A DNA stretch of 64,000 nucleotides from NCBI RefSeq assembly GCF_900292015.1, contig NZ_LR130759.1:3348001-3412000 (forward strand), written 5' to 3'. Below the pieces are notes generated by a model. The model saw only the letters and a list, made by a program, of their open reading frames with translations. It searched no databases and was not told where the DNA came from. Made by a program: the position numbers and the translations under genes. The stretch's first letter is position 1, and every line of letters starts with the position of its first letter. Source of the DNA: Mycobacterium basiliense. GTDB taxonomy: Bacteria; Actinomycetota; Actinomycetes; Mycobacteriales; Mycobacteriaceae. Shown one piece after another: positions 20,778-31,761 of the stretch.

Positions 20778-22462
20778 GTCCAAAACTCAGCCCGCCAAAG
20801 ATCGGTGATGTTCTGGCCCGCCAGGCCGAGGACGTCGATACGCGCTATCACCCCGCGGCCGCGCTGCGCAGACAGTTCAACAAGGTCTTCCCGACCCACT
20901 GGTCCTTCTTGCTCGGCGAGATCGCGCTGTACAGCTTCATCGTGCTGCTGATCACCGGCGTATATCTCACGCTGTTCTTCGATCCCTCCATGACCGACGT
21001 CACCTACAACGGCGTCTACCAGCCGCTGCGAGGGGTGGAAATGTCGAAGGCCTACGCGTCGGCGCTCGACATTTCCTTCGAGGTGCGTGGCGGCCTGTTC
21101 GTCCGCCAGGTGCATCACTGGGCGGCACTGATGTTCGCCGCCGCGATCATGGTTCACCTGGCACGCATCTTCTTCACCGGCGCGTTCCGCCGGCCCCGAG
21201 AGGCCAACTGGGTGATCGGTTCGCTGCTGTTGATCTTGGCCATGTTCGAGGGATATTTCGGATACTCGCTGCCCGATGACCTGCTGTCGGGCATCGGGCT
21301 GCGGGCGGCCCTTTCCTCAATCACGCTGGGCATGCCGATCATCGGCACCTGGCTGCACTGGGCGCTATTCGGAGGCGACTTCCCCTGCGGCGGCGTGGGC
21401 GACAACTGTACGGCGGCGGGCTACATCATCCCCCGGATGTACTCGCTGCATATCCTGCTGCTGCCTGGGATCATCCTGGCCCTAATCGGGATGCACCTGG
21501 CCCTGGTGTGGTTCCAGAAGCACACCCAGTTCCCCGGCCCGGGCCGCACCGAGCACAACGTCGTCGGCGTGCGCGTCATGCCTGTGTTCGCGGTGAAGTC
21601 CGGCGCGTTTTTCGCCGCCATCACCGGCGTGTTGGGCCTGATGGGCGGCCTGCTGCAGATCAACCCGATCTGGAACCTAGGTCCCTACAAGCCATCCCAC
21701 GTTTCGGCGGGCTCCCAGCCGGACTTCTACATGATGTGGACCGAAGGCCTGGCTCGAATCTGGCCGCCGTGGGAGTTCTACTTCTGGCATCACACTGTCC
21801 CGGCGGCGGTGTGGGTGGCACTGATTATGGGCCTCATCTTTATCCTGCTGATCGTCTACCCGTTCATGGAGAAGCGGTTCACCGGCGACTACGCCCACCA
21901 CAATCTGCTGCAACGGCCGCGAGACGCTCCGGTGCGGACCGCGGTGGGCGCAATGGCGATCTCCTTCTACATGTTGCTCACACTCGCAGCGATGAACGAC
22001 ATCATCGCGCTGAAGTTCCACATCTCGTTGAACGCCACGACGTGGATCGGCCGTATCGGCATGGTGGTTCTTCCGCCGGTTGTGTACTTCATCAGCTACC
22101 GGTGGTCCATCGGATTGCAGCGCAGCGACCGGGCGGTGCTTGAGCACGGTATCGAGACGGGCATTATCAAGCGACTGCCGCACGGGGCCTACATCGAGTT
22201 GCACCAGCCACTCGGCCCGGTCGACGACCATGGTCACCCGCTGCCGCTGGAATACCAGGGCTCTGCGCTGCCCAAACGCATGAACAAGTTGGGCTCGGCG
22301 GGATCCCCCGGCACCGGGAGCTTTTTGTTCGCCGATCCGGCGTCCGAGGACGCGGCACTGCGCGAGGCGGGTCATACCGCCGAACAACGCGCCCTTACCG
22401 CGTTGCGCGAATACCAGGAAAACGTCGTCGGCACACCCGACGACGGGCACGCCGAGCACTAA
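20774..22462 (+). CDS. qcrB: Cytochrome b subunit QcrB, with an unusual two-cysteine loop insertion
   Basis: A 562-residue menaquinol-cytochrome c reductase cytochrome b; the ATG at 20774 overlaps qcrA. Nine or so membrane helices, histidine pairs in [15 protein letters not shown] and in [17 protein letters not shown] for the two b hemes, and the PPWEF quinol-site loop are present. It is the target of imidazopyridine drugs such as Q203 in M. tuberculosis, and the Thr of KHTQFPGPG is retained. The loop after [14 protein letters not shown] contains [13 protein letters not shown], adding ten residues and two cysteines (Cys205, Cys212) compared with the H37Rv and M. smegmatis sequences I remember. 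The C-terminal tail is about three residues longer. Together these account for the 13-residue length difference. Confidence 0.95.
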   Translation: MSPKLSPPKIGDVLARQAEDVDTRYHPAAALRRQFNKVFPTHWSFLLGEIALYSFIVLLITGVYLTLFFDPSMTDVTYNGVYQPLRGVEMSKAYASALDISFEVRGGLFVRQVHHWAALMFAAAIMVHLARIFFTGAFRRPREANWVIGSLLLILAMFEGYFGYSLPDDLLSGIGLRAALSSITLGMPIIGTWLHWALFGGDFPCGGVGDNCTAAGYIIPRMYSLHILLLPGIILALIGMHLALVWFQKHTQFPGPGRTEHNVVGVRVMPVFAVKSGAFFAAITGVLGLMGGLLQINPIWNLGPYKPSHVSAGSQPDFYMMWTEGLARIWPPWEFYFWHHTVPAAVWVALIMGLIFILLIVYPFMEKRFTGDYAHHNLLQRPRDAPVRTAVGAMAISFYMLLTLAAMNDIIALKFHISLNATTWIGRIGMVVLPPVVYFISYRWSIGLQRSDRAVLEHGIETGIIKRLPHGAYIELHQPLGPVDDHGHPLPLEYQGSALPKRMNKLGSAGSPGTGSFLFADPASEDAALREAGHTAEQRALTALREYQENVVGTPDDGHAEH

Positions 22463-22474
22463 GCGACTGCCAGA

Positions 22475-22520
22475 CCGATCGCTTAGCGGGTCACCCCTGC
22501 GGGGCCCGCTGAGCGATCGG
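22475..22520 (+). terminator. Strong hairpin after qcrB
   Basis: A 16-bp inverted repeat starting 12 bases after the qcrB stop: left arm 22475-22490, 14-base loop, right arm 22505-22520. Only one position is a T-G wobble. No U tract follows, which is usual for mycobacterial terminators. It fits termination of the ctaE-qcrCAB operon. Confidence 0.72.
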
Positions 22521-22553
22521 CGGCTCTTCAGCTCTGACTTGCGCGGACATCGG

Positions 22554-22599
22554 GCTCGCCCAGCCACTTGCGGGCTGGGCGAGCGATCTTCCAGATCGC
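22554..22599. terminator. Two adjoining hairpins between qcrB and Rv2197c
   Basis: GCTCGCCCAGCC (22554-22565) pairs perfectly with GGCTGGGCGAGC (22573-22584) across a 7-base loop. Then GCGATCT (22583-22589) pairs with AGATCGC (22593-22599) across TCC. The two stems share two bases, so they are alternatives at the join. They lie between convergent operons and can act on the minus-strand Rv2197c transcript or as backup for qcrB. Confidence 0.6.
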
Positions 22600-22708
22600 A
22601 AAGATCCCGCGCTAGCAAATCAAGAAACCGCTGGCCCGCGGCGTCGGCACCGCCCGGACAACGCCGACGGCCCTCGACACGGCCGACCCTCGGGCGCTAC
22701 CCCCGGGG

Positions 22709-23350
22709 CTATGGTGTGGCAACCACCCGGCGCAGCTGCCGAACAGAAAACCACTCGATCGCCGGCATTCCCGCGGTAATGACCCCGCCAAATGCGTAGC
22801 TGACCCACGACGCGCCGTCGTGACCAACCGCCATGAGATAGGTGGCTACCGCGGCCGCAATCAGCGCCGTGCCCATCGCGCCGGTGAGCGCCACGGCCCC
22901 ACGCAGCCAGATCCGATCCACCGCCTCACCGGACCACTCGGTGGTCGCATTGGCGGCCTTGACTCCATCCCGACGGGCCGCCGCACCGGCCAGGCCGCGG
23001 GTCGCGGAGTTACCCAATCTAACCTGCTGCCTGCTCCCGCGCGACTGCACCGCCCTGGAGGACGATTCGGTATCGACCAGGTGGCGAGCCCGCAACAGCA
23101 TGGGGATCGCTCCGGCAATGATCAGTGCGGAGACGATGATGACCGCATACAACACCCAGGTGGTGTGCGAATCACTCGACATCTTGTGGAATCCCCGGCC
23201 CAGGTCGGCCAGGGCAACCACCGCTGCCACGCTTACGCCCACCAGCACCAGCCAGACCGCGGCACACGCACCGATGAGAATCCGGTCGATTACTTCCGGA
23301 GCGACGACTGCGTCCGGTCCACGCCGGTACGCGGAGTATCGGCCGAGCAT
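22709..23350 (-). CDS. DUF2561 membrane protein, Rv2197c orthologue
   Basis: A 213-residue protein with four membrane segments: residues 22-48, 65-85, then after a basic cytosolic loop two more near 150-170 and 178-198. I recognise the mycobacterial DUF2561 family and the position of Rv2197c. The ATG shares its first base with the TGA of mmpS3 (TGATG), so translation is coupled. Position beside cytochrome oxidase genes suggests a link to the respiratory complex or envelope, but no function is known. Confidence 0.78.
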   Translation of the reverse strand: MLGRYSAYRRGPDAVVAPEVIDRILIGACAAVWLVLVGVSVAAVVALADLGRGFHKMSSDSHTTWVLYAVIIVSALIIAGAIPMLLRARHLVDTESSSRAVQSRGSRQQVRLGNSATRGLAGAAARRDGVKAANATTEWSGEAVDRIWLRGAVALTGAMGTALIAAAVATYLMAVGHDGASWVSYAFGGVITAGMPAIEWFSVRQLRRVVATP

Positions 23351-24315
23351 CAGCAGCTCGTCTGCGGTGCGTCATTGCTGTTCGATGACAGCACCGTTCC
23401 ATCGCTGGTCGTAATCGAGCAGTTGAGTCTGCTGACCCGGAACAGGCTGGACGCCTCCACCGAGCCCACATCGGATTGGGAGATCGGTGTGACGGTCATC
23501 GACCACGGGATGTACACGTTGTGCTGCGTCCGCCGTCGACCTGAGGCATCGACGTAGGTCACCGAGATGATGTCGCCCGGCGCCTTGGTGCCGGTTACCG
23601 AATAGGTGACTTGCCGAGGACCGGCCAACGTGGTGGTTGTGGTGGGCGGCGGCACCGCAGCCGGCGGGGTTGCACTGGTGCTTACCGGGGGCGGTGGCGC
23701 GGTGGTTTCCGGCGGCGGCGGCGGAGGCGGGGGTGTCACCGTCACTGTTTGCGTCTCCGTCGCTGTCGGGATCTCGGAAGTGGGTGGTGGCGGAGGAGGA
23801 GGCGGCGGCGGTTTGGTCGTCGTAATTTCGTCCTGCACCGGTGGAGCCGACGACGTGGTTCCGGGGTTCGCGAGGCTCTTTGGGTCGGTACGTGTGACCA
23901 GCAGTGACACCGAGGTCACCAATGCGACCGCGGCCAGGATGGCCGCGATCCCGACCACCCACGGCCAGCGCGGAGCGCTTTGTTCCTCATCGAGATCGGA
24001 GGAGTCGTCGTAGCCGTCATAGTCGTAAAGGCTCAGCTCAGCCGGTATGTAGGATCCGCTGACGAATTGCTCGGACTCTAGCGCCGAGTACGCCCTCGAG
24101 TAGGCCTCATCCGTGTCCGATGTTTGGTCGGTGGGCTCCAGGTGGGACCCCAGGTCGGGAACGTGGGAACTATCGCCGAGGGGTTCCAGGTCTCCCTCGT
24201 TGCCGCCGGCATCCGGCTCATTGCCGGTGTCACTAAGGGGTTCCAGTTCAGCGCTGGAATCGCCGGCGTAGTCGGGTTCGTCAGGTCCCCGTCCCGGCGG
24301 ATTCGGCCCGCTCAT
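23350..24315 (-). CDS. mmpS3: MmpS family membrane protein MmpS3
   Basis: A 321-residue protein. I chose the ATG at 24313-24315 ([15 protein letters not shown]), with AGGGTAGGG upstream, over one 11 codons earlier. The N-terminal 105 residues are acidic and disordered, and residues about 115-140 form one membrane helix ([23 protein letters not shown]). A long Pro/Thr-rich periplasmic stretch with runs of proline follows, then a C-terminal MmpS domain from [25 protein letters not shown]. No mmpL gene is adjacent, as in H37Rv. MmpS proteins usually support RND lipid exporters, but MmpS3 is implicated in cell elongation and division in mycobacteria. Confidence 0.9.
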   Translation of the reverse strand: MSGPNPPGRGPDEPDYAGDSSAELEPLSDTGNEPDAGGNEGDLEPLGDSSHVPDLGSHLEPTDQTSDTDEAYSRAYSALESEQFVSGSYIPAELSLYDYDGYDDSSDLDEEQSAPRWPWVVGIAAILAAVALVTSVSLLVTRTDPKSLANPGTTSSAPPVQDEITTTKPPPPPPPPPPTSEIPTATETQTVTVTPPPPPPPPETTAPPPPVSTSATPPAAVPPPTTTTTLAGPRQVTYSVTGTKAPGDIISVTYVDASGRRRTQHNVYIPWSMTVTPISQSDVGSVEASSLFRVSRLNCSITTSDGTVLSSNSNDAPQTSC

Positions 24316-24500
24316 GTTTGCCCTACCCTGTCCAAACTGCCTCACCAAAGCACGGAGCTAAGCGGCTGCATTTTTGCACGCCGCGCTCGGTGAATTCTCA
24401 CTGTGCATCGAAAACCCTACCCAACGAGGTAGAGCAAAGAAGTCTCGGCGAACTGGCCACTGATCAACTGATGCCCTGATTGTGACCTTCCCGGCTCGAA

Positions 24501-24920
24501 TCAGTGTTTCTCGGGTCCAACGTAGTACTCAAAAACCAGACCGGCGGCCGAGCCGAGGACGAATACCACACCGGCAACGATGAGCCATGGCAACCATAGT
24601 GCGATTCCAGTGGCCGCAACCGAAGCGGACAGTGCGACCATGACCGGCCACCAGCTGTGCGGACTGAAGAAACCCAATTCCCCTGCACCGTCGCTGATTT
24701 CAGCGCCCTCGTAGTCCTCGGGCCGAGTATCGAGTCGGCGAGCAACAAAGCGGAAGAAGGTGGCCACGATCAACGCCATGCCACCGGTCAGCGCCAGCGC
24801 AGTGGTGCCGGCCCACTCCACCCCACCGGTGGCGAACATCGAGGTCACGACACCGTACAGTACGGCCGTTAGGACGAAGAACGCTGCGACAAACTCGAAC
24901 AGCCTGGCTTCAATGTGCAT
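24501..24920 (-). CDS. ctaF: Cytochrome c oxidase subunit IV, CtaF
   Basis: A 139-residue, four-helix membrane protein of the actinobacterial oxidase subunit IV family, same length as Rv2199c. It starts [23 protein letters not shown], and the conserved [29 protein letters not shown] follows in the second half. It is a structural subunit of the aa3 oxidase. The ATG is eight bases after the ctaC stop on the same strand, so it is in an operon with ctaC. The 185 bases after its stop, before mmpS3, contain no gene. Confidence 0.92.
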   Translation of the reverse strand: MHIEARLFEFVAAFFVLTAVLYGVVTSMFATGGVEWAGTTALALTGGMALIVATFFRFVARRLDTRPEDYEGAEISDGAGELGFFSPHSWWPVMVALSASVAATGIALWLPWLIVAGVVFVLGSAAGLVFEYYVGPEKH

Positions 24921-24928
24921 TGGGTGTC

Positions 24929-26041
24929 CTAACCTACTGGCGTCGGGGCCAATTCGCCGCGGCGGGTGTCGAACGGATGGGTAGTGACCGCCAGTGGTGG
25001 CTGGTTAATCGCCTGCAGTGCCTGCGCGTTGGTCTTCCCTTCGATACGTTGCTGCAGGTAGGCCTTGAAGTCGTTGGCGGATACCACGCGAACTTCAAAG
25101 TTCATCATCGAGTGATAGGTGCCACACATCTCGGCGCAGTGTCCGACAAATGCTCCCGTCTGGGTGATCTCCTCGATCTGAAACCTATTGACGGAGTTAT
25201 TCGCGACCGGGTTGGGCATTACGTCGCGTTTGAACAAGAACTCCGGCACCCAGAAGGCGTGGATCACGTCCGCGGAGTTCAGTTGGAACTCGATTCGCTT
25301 GCCGGCCGGCAAAACCAAAACCGGAATCTCCGTGGTAGTTCCCAGGGTCTCGACCTTGTCGAAGTTCAGGTAGCTGCGATCTTCGGTGTTGCGCCCGGCC
25401 ACCGGTCCAACCAACTCTTCACCGTGCGCGTCCTTGCCCTCGGGCTTGGATTCCACCGCCCGTTTGCGAGTCTCGTCGGCGCCGTCGTAGGTCAAGGTAT
25501 GGTCATGGAAGTCGACCCGTTGGTAGCCAAACTTCCAGTTCCATTGGAAAGCCGTGACATCGATCACGACCTCGGGGTCGTCGGCAAGGTGCAGCATCTT
25601 TTCCTGGACGACAACGGTGAAATAGAACAACACCGAGATGATCAGGAACGGCGTGACGGTAAGCACCAGCTCCAAGGGCATGTTGTAACCAAACTGGCGC
25701 GGAAAGTCGGTGTCGGTCTTCTTCTTCCGGTGGAAGGCGGCCGACCAGAAGATCAGTCCCCACACGATGACACCGACCACCAGCGAAGCGATCACGGCGC
25801 CGATCCACAATTCCCGGTTCAGCTTGCCTTCGGGCGTGATGCCGTTCGGCCAGCCCAGGCCTAGTGCTTCCGACCAGCTACAACCGCTCAGAGTGACAGC
25901 CAGCACGGCCAACGTCGCGGCCATTGCCAGCAGTCGAAGGCGCGGGGCGCGGCGCCGTGCACCTCGCCGCCGGGCGTCGGAATCACTCTGAGAATTGCAC
26001 TGCGACAAGCTTTGCGAACGACCTGGCTCGCGAGGTGTCAC
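24929..26041 (-). CDS. ctaC: Cytochrome c oxidase subunit II, CtaC (lipoprotein)
   Basis: A 370-residue protein with a GTG start. The signal sequence is preceded by a long Arg-rich n-region and ends in LAVTLSGC, so Cys54 is the likely lipidated residue. Two membrane helices follow (near 78-100 and 122-145), then the periplasmic cupredoxin domain with FQWNWKF, the copper ligand His in [11 protein letters not shown], and [13 protein letters not shown] supplying CuA cysteines, His and Met. It accepts electrons from QcrC. An acidic/Lys-rich insertion ([19 protein letters not shown]) is typical of the actinobacterial subunit and contributes to supercomplex contacts. Confidence 0.95.
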   Translation of the reverse strand: MTPREPGRSQSLSQCNSQSDSDARRRGARRRAPRLRLLAMAATLAVLAVTLSGCSWSEALGLGWPNGITPEGKLNRELWIGAVIASLVVGVIVWGLIFWSAAFHRKKKTDTDFPRQFGYNMPLELVLTVTPFLIISVLFYFTVVVQEKMLHLADDPEVVIDVTAFQWNWKFGYQRVDFHDHTLTYDGADETRKRAVESKPEGKDAHGEELVGPVAGRNTEDRSYLNFDKVETLGTTTEIPVLVLPAGKRIEFQLNSADVIHAFWVPEFLFKRDVMPNPVANNSVNRFQIEEITQTGAFVGHCAEMCGTYHSMMNFEVRVVSANDFKAYLQQRIEGKTNAQALQAINQPPLAVTTHPFDTRRGELAPTPVG

Positions 26042-26298
26042 GTTGCGCCTCCTGTATCACAAGCTGGGCCGACACCTGTTAGGCGCCGCATCTGGCGGGA
26101 ACAGTCGGCTAACTCGGATTCGAATACTACGCAGCGTAGACCACGCCGCCTACGCGGGCGACGACGCGGTCCCCAACGGCGCCCCGGGAGCCGGCGACGG
26201 CGGGCGGGGCCGCTGAACCGCCGAGCGCCCACCGACTTCACCCGAGCCGGCGGGCGCCGCCCACAAAAGCACCGCCGAGTGCGGCATACTGGGGCGCC

Positions 26299-28284
26299 GT
26301 GTGTGGACTGCTGGCCTTCGTCGCGGCCCCGGCCGGCGCCGCCGACGCTGACGACCCCGACGCTGCTGCGCGCCACGCTGCGGCCGCCGACAACGCGATT
26401 GCCCGCGCGGCGCACTTGATGCGCCACCGCGGCCCCGACGAGCCGGGCACCTGGACTGATCCGGACTCGGATGGGTCCGTCGTGTTCGGGTTCAACCGGC
26501 TGTCCATCATCGACATCGCCCATTCGCATCAACCACTACGCTGGGGGCCCCCGGAGGCTCCCCAGCGTTACGTGCTGGTGTTCAACGGCGAGATCTACAA
26601 CTACCTCGAGCTGCGCGACGAACTCAGCACCCGACACGGCGCGCAGTTCGCCACCGACGGCGACGGTGAGTCGATTGTCGCCGGGTTCCACTATTGGGGC
26701 AACGACGTCCTCAGGCGGCTACGCGGCATGTTCGCCTTTGCCCTGTGGGACACCGTGACCCGCGAATTGTTCTGCGCCCGCGACCCGTTCGGCATCAAGC
26801 CGCTGTTCATCGCAACCGGGACCGGCGGGACCGCGGTGGCCAGCGAGAAGAAATGCCTGCTGGACCTGGCCGACATGGTGGGCTTCGACGCCGGGGCCAG
26901 CGGAATCGACCACCGCGCGGTGCAGCATTACACGGTCCTGCAATACGTGCCCGAGCCCGAGACCTTGCATCGCGGTGTGCGCCGGCTCGAATCTGGCTGC
27001 TCCGCGCGCATCCGGCCCGGAGCGGAGCCGGAGGTCACCCGCTATTTCGTCCCACGGTTTGCGGCCGTGCCGATCACCCCCGACACCGAGCAGGCCCGCT
27101 ATGACGAGATCACGGCGGTGCTGCAAGATTCGGTGGCCAAGCACATGCGCGCTGACGTCACCGTCGGTTCGTTTCTCTCCGGGGGTATCGACTCCACCGC
27201 GATCGCTGCGCTGGCCATCCAGCACAACCCGCGGCTGATCACGTTTACTACCGGGTTCGAGCGCGAAGGCTTTTCTGAGCTCGATGTCGCCGTGGCCTCA
27301 GCCGAGGCCATTGGTGCCCGCCACATCGCCAAGGTGGTCAGCGCGGAAGAGTTCGTCGCCGCGCTGCCCGAGATTGTGTGGTACCTCGACGAGCCAGTCG
27401 CCGACCCCGCGTTGGTGCCGTTGTTTTTCGTCGCCCGGGAGGCCCGCAAGCACGTCAAAGTGGTGCTCTCGGGGGAAGGCGCCGACGAGCTGTTCGGGGG
27501 CTACACCATCTACCGCGAGCCGCTCTCGCTGAAGCCCTTCGATTACCTGCCCCGACCGCTCCGTCGGTCCATGGGCAAGGTGTCCAAGCCACTGCCGGAC
27601 GGCATGCGCGGCAAGAGCCTGCTGCACCGCGGCTCGCTGACGCTCGAAGAGCGTTACTACGGGAACGCGCGGAGCTTTTCCGACGCGCAATTGCGCGACG
27701 TGCTCCCCGGGTTCCGGGAGCAATGGGCCCACACCGACGTGACTGCGCCGCTGTACGCCGAATCAACCGGCTGGGACCCGGTGGCCAGAATGCAACACAT
27801 CGACCTGTTCACCTGGCTTCGCGGCGACATCTTGGTCAAGGCGGACAAGATGACGATGGCCAATTCGCTGGAACTGCGGGTGCCGTTCCTGGATCCTGAG
27901 GTGTTCGCCGTTGCCTCGCGGTTGCCGCTGCAGGCCAAAATCACTCGCACCACCACCAAGTACGCGCTGCGGCGCGCGCTGGAGCCGATCGTGCCCGCGC
28001 ATGTGCTGCACCGGCCCAAACTCGGGTTCCCGGTCCCGATCCGGCATTGGCTACGCGCCGGCGAGCTACTCGAATGGGCCTATACGATGCTCGCCGCGTC
28101 GCAGGCGGGTGAGCTGATCGACCTGGCCGCCGTCAGCCGGATGCTCGACGAGCATCGCACCGGCGCCAGCGATCACAGTCGCCGGTTATGGACCGTGCTG
28201 ATCTTCATGCTCTGGCACGCCATCTTCATAGAGCACAGCGTGGTACCGCAGATCACTGCGCCGCAGTATCCCGTCGAGCTCTAG
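26299..28284 (+). CDS. asnB: Asparagine synthase (glutamine-hydrolysing), AsnB
   Basis: A 661-residue amidotransferase. A GTG start is followed directly by TGT, so Cys2 becomes the N-terminal nucleophile of the Ntn glutaminase domain, which fixes the start. That domain (1-220) holds RHRGPDEPG, NRLSIID and FNGEIYNY. The synthetase domain has the PP-loop SGGIDSTA near residue 294 and SGEGADELFGGY near 390. It makes asparagine from aspartate, glutamine and ATP; in mycobacteria AsnB also affects mDAP amidation and antibiotic susceptibility. Compared with H37Rv (652 residues) it has extra Asp/Ala residues near position 20. The 257 bases upstream, shared with ctaC, show no gene. Confidence 0.93.
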   Translation: MCGLLAFVAAPAGAADADDPDAAARHAAAADNAIARAAHLMRHRGPDEPGTWTDPDSDGSVVFGFNRLSIIDIAHSHQPLRWGPPEAPQRYVLVFNGEIYNYLELRDELSTRHGAQFATDGDGESIVAGFHYWGNDVLRRLRGMFAFALWDTVTRELFCARDPFGIKPLFIATGTGGTAVASEKKCLLDLADMVGFDAGASGIDHRAVQHYTVLQYVPEPETLHRGVRRLESGCSARIRPGAEPEVTRYFVPRFAAVPITPDTEQARYDEITAVLQDSVAKHMRADVTVGSFLSGGIDSTAIAALAIQHNPRLITFTTGFEREGFSELDVAVASAEAIGARHIAKVVSAEEFVAALPEIVWYLDEPVADPALVPLFFVAREARKHVKVVLSGEGADELFGGYTIYREPLSLKPFDYLPRPLRRSMGKVSKPLPDGMRGKSLLHRGSLTLEERYYGNARSFSDAQLRDVLPGFREQWAHTDVTAPLYAESTGWDPVARMQHIDLFTWLRGDILVKADKMTMANSLELRVPFLDPEVFAVASRLPLQAKITRTTTKYALRRALEPIVPAHVLHRPKLGFPVPIRHWLRAGELLEWAYTMLAASQAGELIDLAAVSRMLDEHRTGASDHSRRLWTVLIFMLWHAIFIEHSVVPQITAPQYPVEL

Positions 28285-28293
28285 ACCACCTGG

Positions 28294-28351
28294 CGAGCAG
28301 ACACAGAATTGCACGCGGGGCACCCGCGTAGTGCGATTCTGTGTCTGCTCG
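28294..28351. terminator. Long palindromic terminator between asnB and adoK
   Basis: A perfect 16-bp outer stem (28294-28309 with 28336-28351) surrounds an inner imperfect stem (GCAC-GCGGG with CCCGC-GTGC), giving about 25 paired positions around a tiny loop. It sits ten bases after the asnB stop and six before the adoK stop, so it probably ends transcription from both sides. The outer arm resembles intergenic palindromes I have seen repeated in mycobacterial genomes. Confidence 0.75.
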
Positions 28352-28356
28352 GCGGA

Positions 28357-29361
<1,005 letters not shown>

Positions 29362-29521
29362 CTAGCCTCTCACAATTATCGGTGTCACGGCCCGCTCCGT
29401 CGCGTCGACAGCCGTCGGCAGGTATTGCGCTAGCCTGCCTAGGGAACTCAGCTTGTGGCCGAGATCCCCTATTGGACGGCGATCCATATGCCGTCTCGTC
29501 CACCACCGTAGGAGAACCACG

Positions 29522-30205
29522 ATGGCCGGTCCGTACCCGCCGAACCCCGCCGTGGGCACCCAAGAACCTCGACCATACCCGGAGGCAGGACCCCACGAGC
29601 CTCTCGAGTATCCCAACGACATCGGCGACACCGGGCCGGCCTACGCCCCCACCATGGCGGACCACCCGCCTCCTTTGCCGGCCCCATATCACGGTATGCA
29701 ACCGACCGCGCCCCGCAAGAGGCGCCACAAACAGGTACTGATCGGCGCCCTGCTGGCAGTCGCCTTGGTCGCGGCGCTGACCGCGGTGATTGCGTACGGT
29801 GTCCGCACTAACGGCGCCAGCAGCGGAGGTACCTTCACCGAATCGTCGGCCAGGACGGCAATTCAGGGGTACCTGAACGCGCTGGAGCACCGCGACGTCG
29901 ACGTCATTGTCCGCAACGCATTGTGCGGTATCTACGACGGCGTCAAAGACAAGCGATCCGATCAGGCGCTGGCCAAGTTGAGCAGTGATGCGTTTCGCAA
30001 ACAGTTCTCCAAGGCCGAGGTGACGTCGATCGACAAGATTGTCTATTGGTCGCAATATCAGGCCCAGGTGCTCTTCACCATGGAGGTGACCCCCGCTACC
30101 GGCGGACCACCAAAAGGTCAGGTACAGGGCATCGCGCAGCTGCTGTTCCAGCGCGGTCAGGTTCTGGTCTGCTCCTACGTGCTGCGCACCGCTGGACAGT
30201 ACTAG
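29522..30205 (+). CDS. Mycobacterial membrane-anchored protein, Rv2203 orthologue
   Basis: A 227-residue protein. The ATG at 29522 has AGGAGA eight bases upstream, far better than a start 23 codons earlier. The first 70 residues are Pro/Tyr-rich and disordered, followed by a basic RKRRHK stop-transfer, one membrane helix LIGALLAVALVAALTAVIAYGV, and an external domain of about 130 residues. That domain (SARTAIQGYLNALEHRDV.., ending LVCSYVLRT) resembles NTF2-like or DUF4878-type lumazine-binding folds seen in mycobacterial exported proteins. Function unknown. A conserved Cys pair (LCGIYDG and VLVCSY) could form a disulfide. Confidence 0.8.
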   Translation: MAGPYPPNPAVGTQEPRPYPEAGPHEPLEYPNDIGDTGPAYAPTMADHPPPLPAPYHGMQPTAPRKRRHKQVLIGALLAVALVAALTAVIAYGVRTNGASSGGTFTESSARTAIQGYLNALEHRDVDVIVRNALCGIYDGVKDKRSDQALAKLSSDAFRKQFSKAEVTSIDKIVYWSQYQAQVLFTMEVTPATGGPPKGQVQGIAQLLFQRGQVLVCSYVLRTAGQY

Positions 30206-30211
30206 CCAGGC

Positions 30212-30235
30212 CGGGACGGGGCCCTACCCCGCCCG
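30212..30235. terminator. Hairpin between Rv2203 and the Fe-S carrier gene
   Basis: CGGGACGGGG (30212-30221), loop CCCTA, CCCCGCCCG (30227-30235), a nine-pair stem with one bulged A. It lies six bases after the Rv2203 stop and before the convergent stop at 30244. Confidence 0.5.
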
Positions 30236-30243
30236 CTAGTCGG

Positions 30244-30600
30244 TTAGTTGAACGAGTCCCCGCAGGCGCACGAACCCGTGGCATTGGGGTTATCGATGGT
30301 GAAACCTTGCTTTTCGATGGTGTCCACAAAGTCGATCGAGGCACCCTCCACATAGGGCGCGCTCATCCGGTCCACCGTCAGCGTCACGCCGCCGAACTCG
30401 GCGGTCAGATCACCGTCGAGAGTGCGGTCGTCGAAGAAAAGGTTGTAGCGCAACCCGGCACAACCGCCCGGCTGCACCGCGATCCGCAGCGACAGATCGT
30501 CACGCCCCTCCTGCTCCAACAGGGACTTTGCCTTGCTGGCAGCAGCCTCGGTCAGGATCACGCCGTGAGTCTTGGCGCCCGTCTCATTCTGCACCGTCAT
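30244..30600 (-). CDS. A-type iron-sulfur carrier (ErpA/IscA-like), Rv2204c orthologue
   Basis: A 118-residue protein, the same length as Rv2204c. The ATG at 30598-30600 (MTVQNE) has AGGAGA nine bases upstream, excluding the longer frame. The three cysteines of A-type carriers are present: one in QPGGCAGLRYN near residue 46 and the CAC pair of GSCACGDSF near the C-terminus. It would pass Fe-S clusters from the SUF machinery to client enzymes; clients in this window could include LipA and the Rieske protein, which is inference. It is the general A-type carrier of mycobacteria. Confidence 0.92.
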   Translation of the reverse strand: MTVQNETGAKTHGVILTEAAASKAKSLLEQEGRDDLSLRIAVQPGGCAGLRYNLFFDDRTLDGDLTAEFGGVTLTVDRMSAPYVEGASIDFVDTIEKQGFTIDNPNATGSCACGDSFN

Positions 30601-30684
30601 TGCTTCTCCTACATGCCTCATGGTTGGGTGGGCCCGCCCCGACTGCATTCAGCCTGGGGCCGTCTCCGGGGAAACCCAGTCCTA

Positions 30685-31761
30685 TCAACGGTACCCCGCG
30701 GGGCGCGGATTCCCGAGTCGCGCGGCCACCTCAGATGCCAATCCCATCAGCTGATTGGCCGCGTCGGCCAACGCCAAGCGCACCGAACCCGCGTAGTCGG
30801 CAATAGACAAGGCGGCCATGATGCCTGCCGCGCGTGTCGTGGATTTGTCCAGGACAACCTGCCCAGCCAGCACGATCACCGGGATTCCCAGGGGTTGGGC
30901 CGCCGCGGCGATTTCGCCGACCACCTTTCCGTGCAGCGACTGCACGTCGAAGCGGCCCTCACCGGTAACGATCAGCTCGGCTTCGGCGAGGTCGTCGGCG
31001 AAATGCGTGTGCTTGGCGATGATCGCCGCGCCGGACTCGCATCGGCCGCCAAGCGCGAGCAGTCCGGCTCCGATACCACCCGCGGCGCCCGCACCCGGTT
31101 CGGCGCTCACTGCCCGGCCCGCGGCCGTATCCAGGTCCCGAGCCCACGCCGCGAGGCGGCTTTCCAACGTTGCGATGGTGGCGACGTCCGCACCTTTCTG
31201 CGGGGCAAACACCCTGGCCGCACCCCATGGCCCCAGCAACGGATATTCGACGTCGGAAGCCGCGATCAGATCCACTCCGGCCAGCTGGCGGCGGGCGGCT
31301 TCCAAGCCGCCCAGCTCGGCGATCATGCCCTTACCGCCGTCGGTGCAGGCGCTACCACCCAAACCGACCACGATGCGCTGCGCGCCAGCCGCCAGCGCCG
31401 CCCCGATGAGTTGGCCGACTCCCCCGCTGTGGGCCGCCAACGCCGTCTCGGGCGATGGCGGGCCGCCCAGCAGGGACAGACCGCAGGCCTGTGCGCATTC
31501 CAAATAGGCCGTTGCCGAGGCCGGATCGAATACCCACGCGGCATCCACCACGGCGTCGAGCGGCCCAGTCACCTGTAGCCACCGCGACTCCCCCAATCGG
31601 CTGCGCAGCACCTCGATGAAGCCTGGCCCGCCATCGGACTGCGGAGCCACGATGAATGAGTCATTTGGTCGAGAACGAGTCCAGCCGGTGGCGATGATTG
31701 CGGCGGCGTCCACCGCGGACAAGCTGTCGCCGTAGCAGTCCGGAGCCACCAGCACCCGCAT
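30685..31761 (-). CDS. Glycerate kinase family protein, Rv2205c orthologue
   Basis: A 358-residue protein beginning [20 protein letters not shown], exactly the H37Rv length when the ATG at 31759-31761 is used; upstream starts add an unconserved stretch. It shows the glycerate kinase type 1 (GlxK/GarK) pattern: [33 protein letters not shown] and [21 protein letters not shown]. Expected reaction is ATP-dependent phosphorylation of D-glycerate to 2- or 3-phosphoglycerate. It stands alone between the Fe-S carrier and a divergent membrane-protein gene. Confidence 0.88.
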   Translation of the reverse strand: MRVLVAPDCYGDSLSAVDAAAIIATGWTRSRPNDSFIVAPQSDGGPGFIEVLRSRLGESRWLQVTGPLDAVVDAAWVFDPASATAYLECAQACGLSLLGGPPSPETALAAHSGGVGQLIGAALAAGAQRIVVGLGGSACTDGGKGMIAELGGLEAARRQLAGVDLIAASDVEYPLLGPWGAARVFAPQKGADVATIATLESRLAAWARDLDTAAGRAVSAEPGAGAAGGIGAGLLALGGRCESGAAIIAKHTHFADDLAEAELIVTGEGRFDVQSLHGKVVGEIAAAAQPLGIPVIVLAGQVVLDKSTTRAAGIMAALSIADYAGSVRLALADAANQLMGLASEVAARLGNPRPAGYR

